Under the pieces are notes generated by a model that made no database searches, had not been told where the DNA came from, and saw only the letters and a list, made by a program, of their open reading frames with translations. From assembly GCA_028282295.1 (NCBI GenBank), contig JANQIE010000060.1:1-64000 (forward strand): a stretch of 64,000 bases of DNA. Direction: 5' to 3'. The translations under genes were made by a program, and so were the position numbers. The first letter of the stretch is position 1; every line of letters begins with the position of its first letter. This document shows positions 8,648-16,597 of this stretch, piece by piece. Source of the DNA: Desulfobacterales bacterium. GTDB lineage: Bacteria; Desulfobacterota; Desulfobacteria; Desulfobacterales; JANQIE01.

Positions 8648-9403
8648 CTACTGCCGCCAGGGTGGTCGCTCCCGGCGTTGCTTGCGTCCTCGCTTGCGCC
8701 GGTTTTTGCCATTTGGAGCACCACCGATCGATGGGGGGGGGACACGTCGACCCGATTGCTGCAACCGCTCCGGGTCCAGGATGAAGCTGCCCGGTTCCGG
8801 GGTGCGGGCTTTGGGTTGGGGAGTATTTATATGAGGCTCCGGTGCAGCTTTGGGCAGGGGCGGGGCCAGCAGGCAGTCAGCCGGCAGGGCTTCGGCCACA
8901 AACAGGGTCTGACCGGCCGGCTGCAACGTGATTCCCTTTGCCAGGGCTTTTTGGACGTGCACCGTAATTAATAAAGGATTGCGGTCAAAGCGCTTGCCGA
9001 TTCGCAACGCCATTTTTTTATCAACCGCTAAAATGACCTTTGGATGCGAACCGGGTTGCAGGCCGTGTTCCAGAACAAACGCATGGGCCTTGGCGCGCAC
9101 GCAGGCGTACAGCAATTTTGGCGGCTTGCGGGTTGAATCGGCGTTGACCGTTGCAGCCCGGTGTTTGGCCCGAATCTGGTTTTCAGTGATTTCGATCGGC
9201 GGGTCGGGCAAGGTCAACAGGATTTCATTGATATGCGCCTGGCGCACATGCCGCCAGCCCGGTTCCTCGGTGATGGTTTTCAGAAATTGCTTCAATTTGA
9301 CAAACCCGTCCGCGTCGGGAACCAGACCGAATTCATCCGGCCGATGGGCGAGCATGTATTCGATAAATTTGGCTAGTTTTTTGACATTTTTTATGAGTGC
9401 CAT
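8648..9403 (-). CDS. divergent RNA 2'-phosphotransferase (KptA/Tpt1-like)
   Basis: A 251-residue protein with the outline of KptA/Tpt1, which removes a splice-junction 2'-phosphate from RNA using NAD+. The N-terminal part (KFIEYMLAHRPDEFGLVPDADGFVKL) matches the LRHxPxxxGLxxDxxGW block. IRAKH stands where the family has IRAxQGHS, and ALRIGKRFDRNPLL matches the ADP-ribose-binding half. The first catalytic Arg (LRH) is Ala here (LAH), and the usual LYHGT is LYACV, so activity may be lost or changed. A basic Pro-rich tail (NRRKRGRKQRRERPP) is added at the C-terminus. There is no clear ribosome site at the ATG. Confidence 0.7.
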   Translation of the reverse strand: MALIKNVKKLAKFIEYMLAHRPDEFGLVPDADGFVKLKQFLKTITEEPGWRHVRQAHINEILLTLPDPPIEITENQIRAKHRAATVNADSTRKPPKLLYACVRAKAHAFVLEHGLQPGSHPKVILAVDKKMALRIGKRFDRNPLLITVHVQKALAKGITLQPAGQTLFVAEALPADCLLAPPLPKAAPEPHINTPQPKARTPEPGSFILDPERLQQSGRRVPPPSIGGAPNGKNRRKRGRKQRRERPPWRQ

Positions 9404-9505
9404 GTGTTTTTACTATCATCGCCGAAGCCGGTTGTGCAAGTCTCGACAAGGGGCAAGTGACACCTGGTCGCGTGATGACGTCCGACCGCAATGCTCTATT
9501 AGTTC

Positions 9506-9533
9506 TTGACAGAGCCGAAAATTTAACTACAAT
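9506..9533 (+). promoter_or_regulatory. sigma-70-type promoter upstream of pyrC
   Basis: TTGACA (9506-9511), a 16-base spacer and TACAAT (9528-9533) form a near-consensus promoter. The transcript would start near 9540 and carry a leader of about 290 bases containing a complete MITE copy and a terminator-like hairpin before the pyrC ATG. Confidence 0.7.
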
Positions 9534-9619
9534 CGGCTGGCAATGATAACCGGCATGCCGACATATTGCTTACTTCTTCCAAGACGTTGTTTCAAGCGGC
9601 GTCGAGCCGCTGTTGGCGA

Positions 9620-9761
9620 GTGTCCATCCGGAAATAACATCTTTGGGCCCCTGGCGGCGTTCTCGCATTTTTTTAATCCTCGCAATAGCGCGCGATGTCT
9701 GAGGACTAAAAAATGCTCGGGCCTTGCCAGGAATCTAAAGCTGCTATTTCCGGATGGACAC
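9620..9761 (+). mobile_element. MITE copy A (142 bp, no ORF)
   Basis: Terminal inverted repeats GTGTCCATCCGGAAATA...TATTTCCGGATGGACAC enclose an imperfect palindrome with CTGGCGGCG and GGGCCTTGCC segments shared with copies D and E in inverted orientation. The flanks tggcga/aagcga agree at four of six positions, as expected for an old, decayed target duplication. It lies in the pyrC leader. Confidence 0.85.
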
Positions 9762-9791
9762 AAGCGAAGCGATCGAAGTTGAATCACAACC

Positions 9792-9817
9792 AGAGCCTTA
9801 ACGGCTCTTTTTTTTTG
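9792..9817 (+). terminator. hairpin with T-run immediately before pyrC (possible attenuator)
   Basis: AGAGCC-TTAAC-GGCTCT is followed by nine T, the form of an intrinsic terminator. It ends only about 11 bases before the pyrC ATG and lies downstream of the promoter at 9506. It therefore either ends an upstream transcript or attenuates pyrC itself. The 6-bp stem is short, and no leader peptide was identified. Confidence 0.6.
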
Positions 9818-9827
9818 GGATAAAACG

Positions 9828-10883
9828 ATGCGACTACCTGGATTGATAGACGTACATGTTCACATGCGTGAGCCCGGCGCCATCCACAAGGAGGACTGGG
9901 ACAGCGGAACGGCGGCAGCGTTGGCCGGGGGCTTCACGACGGTTTTGGCGATGCCCAACACCAATCCGCCGGTGACTGACGCGGCGGGACTGGCAGTGGC
10001 TTTAAGGGCCGCCACCATAAAAGCACGATGCGATTTTGGGTTGTTCGTGGGCGCCGGGCCGGACAATACCGATCAATGGGCGCATTTGAAAACGCAGATC
10101 GCGGGTGTGAAATTATACCTGGATCAAACCTTCGGTTCGATGCGCCTGGATGACATGACGTTGTGGATGGATCATTTCAAAGCCTTTCCTGAAGCATTGC
10201 CCATTGCGGTTCACGCGGAGGGGCGGACCTTGGCGGCGGTAATTTTAATGGCGGACCTGTTCCAACATCCGATCCATTTGTGCCATGTCTCCAGACGCGA
10301 AGAGATTTTATTGATCCGCCAGGCCAAGGACAAGGGGCTACCGGTCACCTGTGAGGTGAGCCCGCATCATCTGTTTTTGTCTACGGCAGATATCCAGCGC
10401 ATCGGCAGCGGGCGTAGCGAGGTGCGTCCCTGTTTGGCCGCCCCGGAGGATCAGGCGGCCTTGTGGGAACACCTTGAGATCATCGATGTGTTCGCCACCG
10501 ATCACGCCCCGCACACCTTGACAGAAAAAGATAGCGACACCCCGCCTCCCGGCTTTCCGGGATTGGAAACCGCCCTGCCGCTGCTGCTAACCGCCCTGCA
10601 TGAAGACAAGCTGACCATCGACGATCTGGTCGCGCGCCTGCATACGAATCCGCGACGCATATTCAATTTGTCGGAACAGCCTGATACTTATATCGAGGTG
10701 GACGAATCCGCGTCCTGGGAAATCGAGGCGCAGCATGCTTTCACGCGGTGCGGCTGGACGCCGTTTGAGGGCCGCGCTGTTCGCGGCAAGGTGGCCAAGG
10801 TGGTGTTGCGTGGCCGCACGGTTTTTGAAAACGGCCACCTGAAAACGCTGCCCGGCAGCGGCCGTAACCTTTTTCCGGCTTGA
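9828..10883 (+). CDS. pyrC: dihydroorotase, CAD-like
   Basis: A 351-residue amidohydrolase that would close carbamoyl-aspartate to dihydroorotate in UMP synthesis. Zinc and catalytic residues are all visible: DVHVHMREPG (about residue 8), the Lys to be carboxylated in GVKLYLDQTF (about 96), VHAEGRT, CHVSRREE, and ATDHAPHTLTEKD (about 223). The sequence is unusually close to the DHO domain of animal CAD, including the flexible-loop Phe (LDQTF versus LNETF) and the blocks KEEILLI-like, GLPVTCEVSPHHLFLS and PPPGFPGLETALPLLLTA. It is followed 36 bases later by pyrB, the same order as in CAD. The ribosome site is weak (GGGA). Confidence 0.92.
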   Translation: MRLPGLIDVHVHMREPGAIHKEDWDSGTAAALAGGFTTVLAMPNTNPPVTDAAGLAVALRAATIKARCDFGLFVGAGPDNTDQWAHLKTQIAGVKLYLDQTFGSMRLDDMTLWMDHFKAFPEALPIAVHAEGRTLAAVILMADLFQHPIHLCHVSRREEILLIRQAKDKGLPVTCEVSPHHLFLSTADIQRIGSGRSEVRPCLAAPEDQAALWEHLEIIDVFATDHAPHTLTEKDSDTPPPGFPGLETALPLLLTALHEDKLTIDDLVARLHTNPRRIFNLSEQPDTYIEVDESASWEIEAQHAFTRCGWTPFEGRAVRGKVAKVVLRGRTVFENGHLKTLPGSGRNLFPA

Positions 10884-10919
10884 TGATTCATACAAAAAGC
10901 TGATTTCAAGGAGAGTATC

Positions 10920-11912
10920 ATGGCACCCATCAGTATGTCCGGCAAGCCCCAGAGTCCTCACCTGCCTTTCGGCGACCGACAAAATGCCCCGTTTTACGGC
11001 AAGGATGTTCTGTCGGTGAAACAGTTCGAACGCGCGGATCTTGAGTATGTTTTTGCGGTAGCGCATGAAATGCGGGAGATGGTGGCTCGCGTCGGCACGT
11101 TTGATTTACTCAAGGGCAAGATTATGGCCAGTCTGTTTTACGAGCCCTCCACCCGTACCTCTTCTTCTTTCACAGCGGCCATGCAACGGTTGGGCGGCTG
11201 CGTGATCAACATCAACGAGGTTCAGTATTCCAGCGTGTCCAAAGGTGAGTCGCTCCCTGATACGGTGCGTACTTTGGAATGCTATGCGGATGTCATTGTG
11301 CTGCGTCATCCCGAAGTCGGCGCTTCGGCGCTGGCGGCCGAGTACGCGGAAAAGCCGGTTATCAATGCCGGGGACGGTATCGGTGAACATCCGACCCAGG
11401 CGCTTTTGGACCTGTTTACCATCCTGGAGGAGTTGCAGCGGGTCGACGGTTTGACCGTCACCATGCTCGGCGACCTCAAATACGGCCGCACCGTCCATTC
11501 ACTGGCGCGTCTGCTCTCGTGTTTTAATGTCAACATCAACTATGTTGCGCCGGAGATTTTGAAGATGCCGGCCCACATCATCGAGGAGCTCAATGGAAAC
11601 GGCACTGAACAGACCCAGTCCGGCGACCTCGAATCGGTTTTGGCGCAAACGGATGTGCTTTACGTCACCCGCGTGCAGCGCGAGCGTTTTGAAAACCCGG
11701 ATGAATATGAAACGGTGAAGGATGCCTACAATATCACACCGCAAACCATGGCCCGGGCCAAGGAGAATATGATTCTGATGCACCCGCTGCCCCGCGTGGG
11801 TGAAATCGACATGGCGGTGGATAAAGATCCCCGTGCCGCTTATTTCAGACAGATGGAGTATGGCCTGTATGTACGTATGGCGCTGTTGGCCATGGTGTTG
11901 GGAAAATCGTAA
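10920..11912 (+). CDS. pyrB: aspartate carbamoyltransferase catalytic chain, CAD-like
   Basis: A 330-residue ATCase that joins carbamoyl phosphate and aspartate. Active-site motifs are complete: [40 protein letters not shown] and HPLPRVGEI. As with PyrC, the sequence follows the ATC domain of animal CAD, for instance [18 protein letters not shown] and [22 protein letters not shown]. About 30 N-terminal residues ([16 protein letters not shown]) precede the LSVKQF start of the fold, in the place of the CAD linker. The ribosome site AAGGAG is good. No pyrI regulatory chain is present, and it forms a two-gene unit with pyrC. Confidence 0.95.
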   Translation: MAPISMSGKPQSPHLPFGDRQNAPFYGKDVLSVKQFERADLEYVFAVAHEMREMVARVGTFDLLKGKIMASLFYEPSTRTSSSFTAAMQRLGGCVININEVQYSSVSKGESLPDTVRTLECYADVIVLRHPEVGASALAAEYAEKPVINAGDGIGEHPTQALLDLFTILEELQRVDGLTVTMLGDLKYGRTVHSLARLLSCFNVNINYVAPEILKMPAHIIEELNGNGTEQTQSGDLESVLAQTDVLYVTRVQRERFENPDEYETVKDAYNITPQTMARAKENMILMHPLPRVGEIDMAVDKDPRAAYFRQMEYGLYVRMALLAMVLGKS

Positions 11913-11950
11913 CTATAGTATTTTCTTAAATATATAAGGAAGAAAAGAAG

Positions 11951-13240
11951 ATGAAACACGAACAATCGCAACGCTTGTTCCAACAAGCCTTGAACGTTAT
12001 CCCCGGTGGCGTCAACAGTCCGGTGCGGGCCTGCCGTTCGGTGGCGGCCGAGCCGCTGTTTATCGACCGTGCCGACGGGTGCATGTTGTACGACGCCGAC
12101 GGCAACGGCTATATCGATTATATTGGTTCATGGGGGCCGATGGTCCTGGGGCACCGGGACCCGGATGTGATTGCCGCCATCGAGGCGGTGTTGCGCAACG
12201 GGACCAGTTTCGGTGCACCTACTGCCCTGGAGACGCAATTGGCCCATTTGGTCATCGACGCGGTTCCGTCCATCGAGATGATCCGCATGGTCAATTCCGG
12301 CACTGAGGCGACCATGAGCGCCATCCGGCTGGCGCGCGGGTTTACGGGCCGCGATATGATCCTGAAGTTTGACGGATGCTACCACGGTCACGCCGACGCC
12401 CTGCTGGTGGAGGCCGGCAGCGGAGTTGCCACCTTGCAAATTCCAGGCAGTCCGGGTGTGCCGCAGGCGTTTGTCGAGCAGACGCTGTCGCTGCCGTATA
12501 ACGACCAGGAAGCTCTGGTACAGATTATGGACCAAAAGGGCGATCAGATTGCCTGTGTGATCATCGAACCGGTGGCCGGCAACATGGGCCTGGTTAAACC
12601 GGTGGACGGTTTTTTGGAAACGTTGCGTGAGTTGACCCGCAAGCACGGCATTGTGCTGATCTTTGATGAAGTCATGACCGGTTTTCGCGTTGCGCACGGC
12701 GGGGCTCAGGCTCATTACGGCATCACCCCGGACCTGACCTGCCTGGGCAAGGTCATCGGCGGCGGGCTACCGGTGGGGGCTTACGGCGGACGACGGGATA
12801 TCATGGCGCGGATTGCCCCGCAAGGTCCAGTGTATCAGGCCGGGACCCTATCCGGCAACCCCGTGGCCATGGCGGCCGGCATCGCCACCCTGGAAAAACT
12901 GAAGACCGTCGGTTTGTATGCGGATTTGGCGTCAAAAACCCGGACCCTGGCGGAGGGGTTGGCCGATGCTGCGGCCCGTTCCGATATCCCGGTGACCATC
13001 GACCGGGCAGGATCAATGTTGGGCATGTTTTTTAATCCCGGACCAGTACGCGATTTTGATGAGGCAAAAACCAGCGACCTTGAACGGTTCACGGCATTTT
13101 ACAAGGCGATGCGGCAAAAGGGCATCTATCTGGCCCCGTCACAGTTTGAAGCCCTGTTTGTGTCCACGGCCCACACGGCGGCGCACATCGAACAGACCGT
13201 GCAAGCGGCTGAAAAGGTCTTTGCGTCATTGCCCGGATAA
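11951..13240 (+). CDS. hemL: glutamate-1-semialdehyde 2,1-aminomutase
   Basis: A 429-residue PLP enzyme of the class III aminotransferase fold. It makes 5-aminolevulinate from glutamate-1-semialdehyde in C5-pathway tetrapyrrole synthesis. It shows NVIPGGVNSPVRA, NSGTEATMSAIRLARG, FDGCYHGHADALL, FDEVMTGFR and the PLP lysine in LGKVIGGGLPVGAYGG. Length is standard. It lies 38 bases after pyrB on the same strand and may share the transcript. Tetrapyrroles here would include sirohaem and the corrinoid used by the operon at 28-32 kb (inference). Confidence 0.96.
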   Translation: MKHEQSQRLFQQALNVIPGGVNSPVRACRSVAAEPLFIDRADGCMLYDADGNGYIDYIGSWGPMVLGHRDPDVIAAIEAVLRNGTSFGAPTALETQLAHLVIDAVPSIEMIRMVNSGTEATMSAIRLARGFTGRDMILKFDGCYHGHADALLVEAGSGVATLQIPGSPGVPQAFVEQTLSLPYNDQEALVQIMDQKGDQIACVIIEPVAGNMGLVKPVDGFLETLRELTRKHGIVLIFDEVMTGFRVAHGGAQAHYGITPDLTCLGKVIGGGLPVGAYGGRRDIMARIAPQGPVYQAGTLSGNPVAMAAGIATLEKLKTVGLYADLASKTRTLAEGLADAAARSDIPVTIDRAGSMLGMFFNPGPVRDFDEAKTSDLERFTAFYKAMRQKGIYLAPSQFEALFVSTAHTAAHIEQTVQAAEKVFASLPG

Positions 13241-13255
13241 TATCACGATCGCGCG

Positions 13256-14095
13256 TCAGGCGTGCGGCAAACCGATCAGGTCGGCGATTGCCGGCAGCAC
13301 CTCGGCGCTGGCGCTTTGAACGAATGCACCGTGTGGCGTTTGTACGGCTAGTTGGGAAAATGGATTCGGTTCGATATTGATGTCGATGATGGTGACGCGG
13401 CGTTGGGCGACGATCCCGGCCACGTGATTGGGCAGGGTGGTGGCGCCGGATGTTCCGACAATGAGCAGCAGGTCTGTTTGGTGCGCGATCGCCAGAGCGC
13501 TTTCGAACTTGAAGTGCTCCTCGTTGTAGGTCTCGTCGAACCACAACACATGGGGCCGGCTGCGTGCGCCGCACCGGGGGCAAACCAATTGCCGCCGGTC
13601 GTTTTCGGTTAACGGTTGATCCTCGGATTTGTCCGGCAACTCTTCGGGGACCGGGTAGATGTCGGTGGTGCAGCCTTGGCTGCAACGCATGAAAAAGACA
13701 TTGCCGTGGATTTGAAATGTGCGTTGGCGGCTGTTGCCGGCCCGCAGGTGCAACCCATCCACGTTCTGGGTGATCAGGCCAAAGCGGTTTGCCAGAGCGC
13801 GTTCGATGGCTGCCAGGGCCAGGTGGCCGGCATTGGGGCGGGCCCGGCGACAAACACCACGCCGATACAGATACCACTTCCAGACCTCATCCGGTTTTTG
13901 CGTGAACATGTGATAGGTGGCCATCTGTTGGGGGTGGTACACCCGGCTGCCGATGGTCCAGTACCCCTCCGGTCCCCTGAACGTCGGGATACCGCTTTCA
14001 GCCGAAATGCCGGCGCCGGTCAGCACGGTAAAACGCTGGTTTCGCGCAGCGATCTGCTTGAGCCGGTTTTGGATCTTTTCCGTTAACAACGGCAT
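13256..14095 (-). CDS. Sir2-family NAD-dependent protein deacylase
   Basis: A 279-residue sirtuin that removes acyl groups from lysines using NAD+. Motifs are GAGISAESGIPTFRG (about residue 24), TQNVDGLHLRAG with the catalytic His, two zinc-binding Cys pairs (RCSQGC, CPRCGA) and GTSGATTLPNHV. I moved the start from 14152 to the ATG at 14095 (MPLLTEK), which has an AGGAGGG ribosome site. The earlier 19 codons look non-coding. It is convergent with hemL and divergent from mpl. Confidence 0.92.
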   Translation of the reverse strand: MPLLTEKIQNRLKQIAARNQRFTVLTGAGISAESGIPTFRGPEGYWTIGSRVYHPQQMATYHMFTQKPDEVWKWYLYRRGVCRRARPNAGHLALAAIERALANRFGLITQNVDGLHLRAGNSRQRTFQIHGNVFFMRCSQGCTTDIYPVPEELPDKSEDQPLTENDRRQLVCPRCGARSRPHVLWFDETYNEEHFKFESALAIAHQTDLLLIVGTSGATTLPNHVAGIVAQRRVTIIDINIEPNPFSQLAVQTPHGAFVQSASAEVLPAIADLIGLPHA

Positions 14096-14187
14096 TCCCT
14101 CCTGTGCAAAATGAGTACTTGACGAGGTGATCGGCGGCTGCGAAGCGAACACCTAATCCTGGAACGATTTGCGAAAGGCTAAATCAA

Positions 14188-15609
14188 ATGGACATGGCCC
14201 TGAACTATAAACCACAGGCGGTCGAAAAAATCCACCTCATTGCCGTTTGCGGCACCGGCATGGGCGCATTGGCCTGCATGCTCAAGGACATGGGCTATGC
14301 GGTCACCGGTTCGGATCAAAACGTGTATCCGCCCATGAGCGATTTTCTGGCGGATAAAGGCGTTACTATCCACAAGGGGTTTGAGAAAGAGCATATCGCG
14401 CCGGACACCGATCTGGTCGTGGTGGGCAACGCGGTAAGCCGGGCTAATCCTGAAGCGCGGCACATCATCGAAGCCGGTTTGCCGTTTTGCAGCATGCCCC
14501 AGGCGATCAATTGGTTGGTGGCGGCAGATAAAGCACCGCTTCTGGTTACCGGTACCCACGGTAAAACGACCACCTCGTCGATGATTGCCTGGATGCTCGA
14601 CCAGGGCGGTTTGGATCCCTCTTTTTTTGTGGGGGGCATCTCGAAAAATTATGACAGCAACTACCGGTTGGGACAAGGTTCCCACCTGGTGGTGGAAGGC
14701 GATGAGTACGACACCGCTTTTTTCGATAAGGGGCCCAAATTTTTGCACTATCGCCCCCAGGTGGCGGTATTGACCGGCGTCGAGTTCGATCATGCCGATA
14801 TTTTTACGGATTTGGATCACGTCAAACAGGCTTTTGACTGTTTTCTCGCTCAACTCGAACCCGGGGCAACCCTTATCGCCTGTCATGACGCGCCCAATGT
14901 CCGGGAATTGATCCGGGAACGGGCGTGCCGGGTCCAAACATACGGCTTGACATCGGCGGCCCATTGGCGGCTTGACAATGTTAAGGTCGAGCCGCCCTGG
15001 TCGCTGTTTGACGTTGTCAGAGCGTCCCGGCTGTATGGCTCTTTTCGCGCCCGGCTGGTGGGCGAGCACAATCTACTCAATGCGCTGGCCGCAATCGCTG
15101 TGGGGGATACATTGGGACTGTCGGCGGACCAATCGGCCCGAGGGCTGGAAACGTTTTTAAACGCCAGGCGTCGCCAGGAGGTGCGCGGAACCAGAAACGG
15201 TATTACGGTCATGGACGATTTTGCCCACCATCCCACGGCGGTGCGTGAGACGGTCAGGGCTGTCCGGCCGTTTTACCCGGCCGGGCGTCTGATTGCGGTT
15301 TTTGAACCGCGCACCAACTCCAGCATGCGTGATGTTTTTCAATCCCAATACGCTCAATCGTTTGATGAGGCCGATATTGTCTGCGTGCGTCACCCGCCGC
15401 TGTTGGAAAAGATCCCCGCAGGCGAGCGGTTTTCGTCGGAAAAACTTGTCGCTGATTTGGCGCAACAAGGCAAGGCCGCCCACTACTTTGAGGATACCGA
15501 CGCCATTATCGCTTTTTTGGTTCAAGAGGCGCGTCGCAACGACCTGGTGTTGATCATGAGCAACGGCGGGTTTGACAACATTCACGCCCGGCTGCTGGAT
15601 GCGCTTTGA
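14188..15609 (+). CDS. mpl: UDP-N-acetylmuramate:L-Ala-gamma-D-Glu-meso-DAP ligase
   Basis: A 473-residue Mur ligase that recycles the cell-wall tripeptide by attaching it to UDP-MurNAc. It begins with KIHLIAVCGTGMGALA (Rossmann), has the ATP loop VTGTHGKTTTSS (about residue 113), VVEGDEYDTAFFDKGPKF and GEHNLLNALAA, and ends in the C-terminal Mur domain (MDDFAHHPTAV, FEPRTNSSM). Mpl is distinguished from MurC by the FFDKGPKFLHY stretch. An AAAGG ribosome site supports the start. Confidence 0.93.
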   Translation: MDMALNYKPQAVEKIHLIAVCGTGMGALACMLKDMGYAVTGSDQNVYPPMSDFLADKGVTIHKGFEKEHIAPDTDLVVVGNAVSRANPEARHIIEAGLPFCSMPQAINWLVAADKAPLLVTGTHGKTTTSSMIAWMLDQGGLDPSFFVGGISKNYDSNYRLGQGSHLVVEGDEYDTAFFDKGPKFLHYRPQVAVLTGVEFDHADIFTDLDHVKQAFDCFLAQLEPGATLIACHDAPNVRELIRERACRVQTYGLTSAAHWRLDNVKVEPPWSLFDVVRASRLYGSFRARLVGEHNLLNALAAIAVGDTLGLSADQSARGLETFLNARRRQEVRGTRNGITVMDDFAHHPTAVRETVRAVRPFYPAGRLIAVFEPRTNSSMRDVFQSQYAQSFDEADIVCVRHPPLLEKIPAGERFSSEKLVADLAQQGKAAHYFEDTDAIIAFLVQEARRNDLVLIMSNGGFDNIHARLLDAL

Positions 15610-15721
15610 GGTTTGAAACTGGAAATTTGGCGTGATGGTGGGGCAGAGCGGTGGGATGCCGTGATAAGGACATTACGGGAATGTTGGCCCGGTTTATCGA
15701 GTCTATTGCTTTTTCTAAGGG

Positions 15722-16369
15722 CTAGAACCCAAATTCGGAAAGCAGATCATCCACCAGATCCTGCTTCAGATCTTCTGAGGTGGAGGGTTCACTGACCTCG
15801 CGCAGCAGTTCGGCTTTCTTTTTCAGGTTTTCAGGGGATTGGTCTTTGCGGATATTCAGGATGACGACGGCGTCGACCAGCCAGTCACGGATGTTGTTTA
15901 AATCACTGATCAAGGTTTCCAGTTTTTGACGGGCAACGTCCTGATAGGATTGGGATGCGATGACGTCAAAAAGCCCCATCCTGATCGATTCCATGATTTT
16001 TTTGCTGTGGTTTTGCACTTCCGGCATCTGGTCGGCCTCGGCCTTGGCGATCATGTCGCCCAACTCCTCGGCCTGCGCGGATATTTGATCGGATTTGTCC
16101 AAAACCGTGTTGGCGGCCTTGGCCATCAGTTCCACCACGTCCTTGGCACTGTCCACCAGATTGGGGGTATGGGCGTCCACGCTGGTTAAAGAGGTTTCAA
16201 CATTCTTCAGATTGACGACCATTTTGTTGATTTTATTCGTCAGGGTCGAAAGCAAGCCTTCGGCGTCAATCTTTTCAAGTTGTTCGGAATTGTATTCGCC
16301 CCGCAACAGGGCATCGGTGGTCTCGACTAATGTTTCGATGACTTTGGCAGTCTTGTCGGAATCAACCAT
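15722..16369 (-). CDS. CheZ-like chemotaxis phosphatase
   Basis: A 215-residue, almost wholly helical protein. The segment VIASQSYQDVARQKLETLI (about residue 140) matches the CheZ catalytic helix (Asp and Gln of the AQDFQDLTGQ type). The last residues, DLVDDLLSEFGF, match the CheZ C-terminal helix that docks on CheY-P (QDQVDDLLDSLGF type). It would switch off CheY-P. The TGAGGA ribosome site is good. It is a single gene convergent with mpl, with no che operon in the window, so its partner CheY lies elsewhere. The rest of the chain is too divergent for certainty. Confidence 0.75.
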   Translation of the reverse strand: MVDSDKTAKVIETLVETTDALLRGEYNSEQLEKIDAEGLLSTLTNKINKMVVNLKNVETSLTSVDAHTPNLVDSAKDVVELMAKAANTVLDKSDQISAQAEELGDMIAKAEADQMPEVQNHSKKIMESIRMGLFDVIASQSYQDVARQKLETLISDLNNIRDWLVDAVVILNIRKDQSPENLKKKAELLREVSEPSTSEDLKQDLVDDLLSEFGF

Positions 16370-16597
16370 GTTTCCTCAGGCTTTCATACGGTAGTTTCAG
16401 GCTTTTTCAAGGCTATCCATTTGATATATATCTGCATTTCAGATAATCCAAGATGCATCATAATGCAACGAATATTAAAAAAAAACCGTCGATTTTGCTG
16501 AACTGTTTGTCAAAATAAGATTGAATGATTCTGTAACCTAAAAATATTATTTGAAATTTATACCGTTGTGGTACTGGGCGCGGTAGTGCCGATGGCC

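Noticed and set aside
13089-13877. 262-codon minus-strand ORF across hemL end and sir2
   Set aside because: Pro/Arg/His-rich frame overlapping the well-supported Sir2 gene; no ribosome site.
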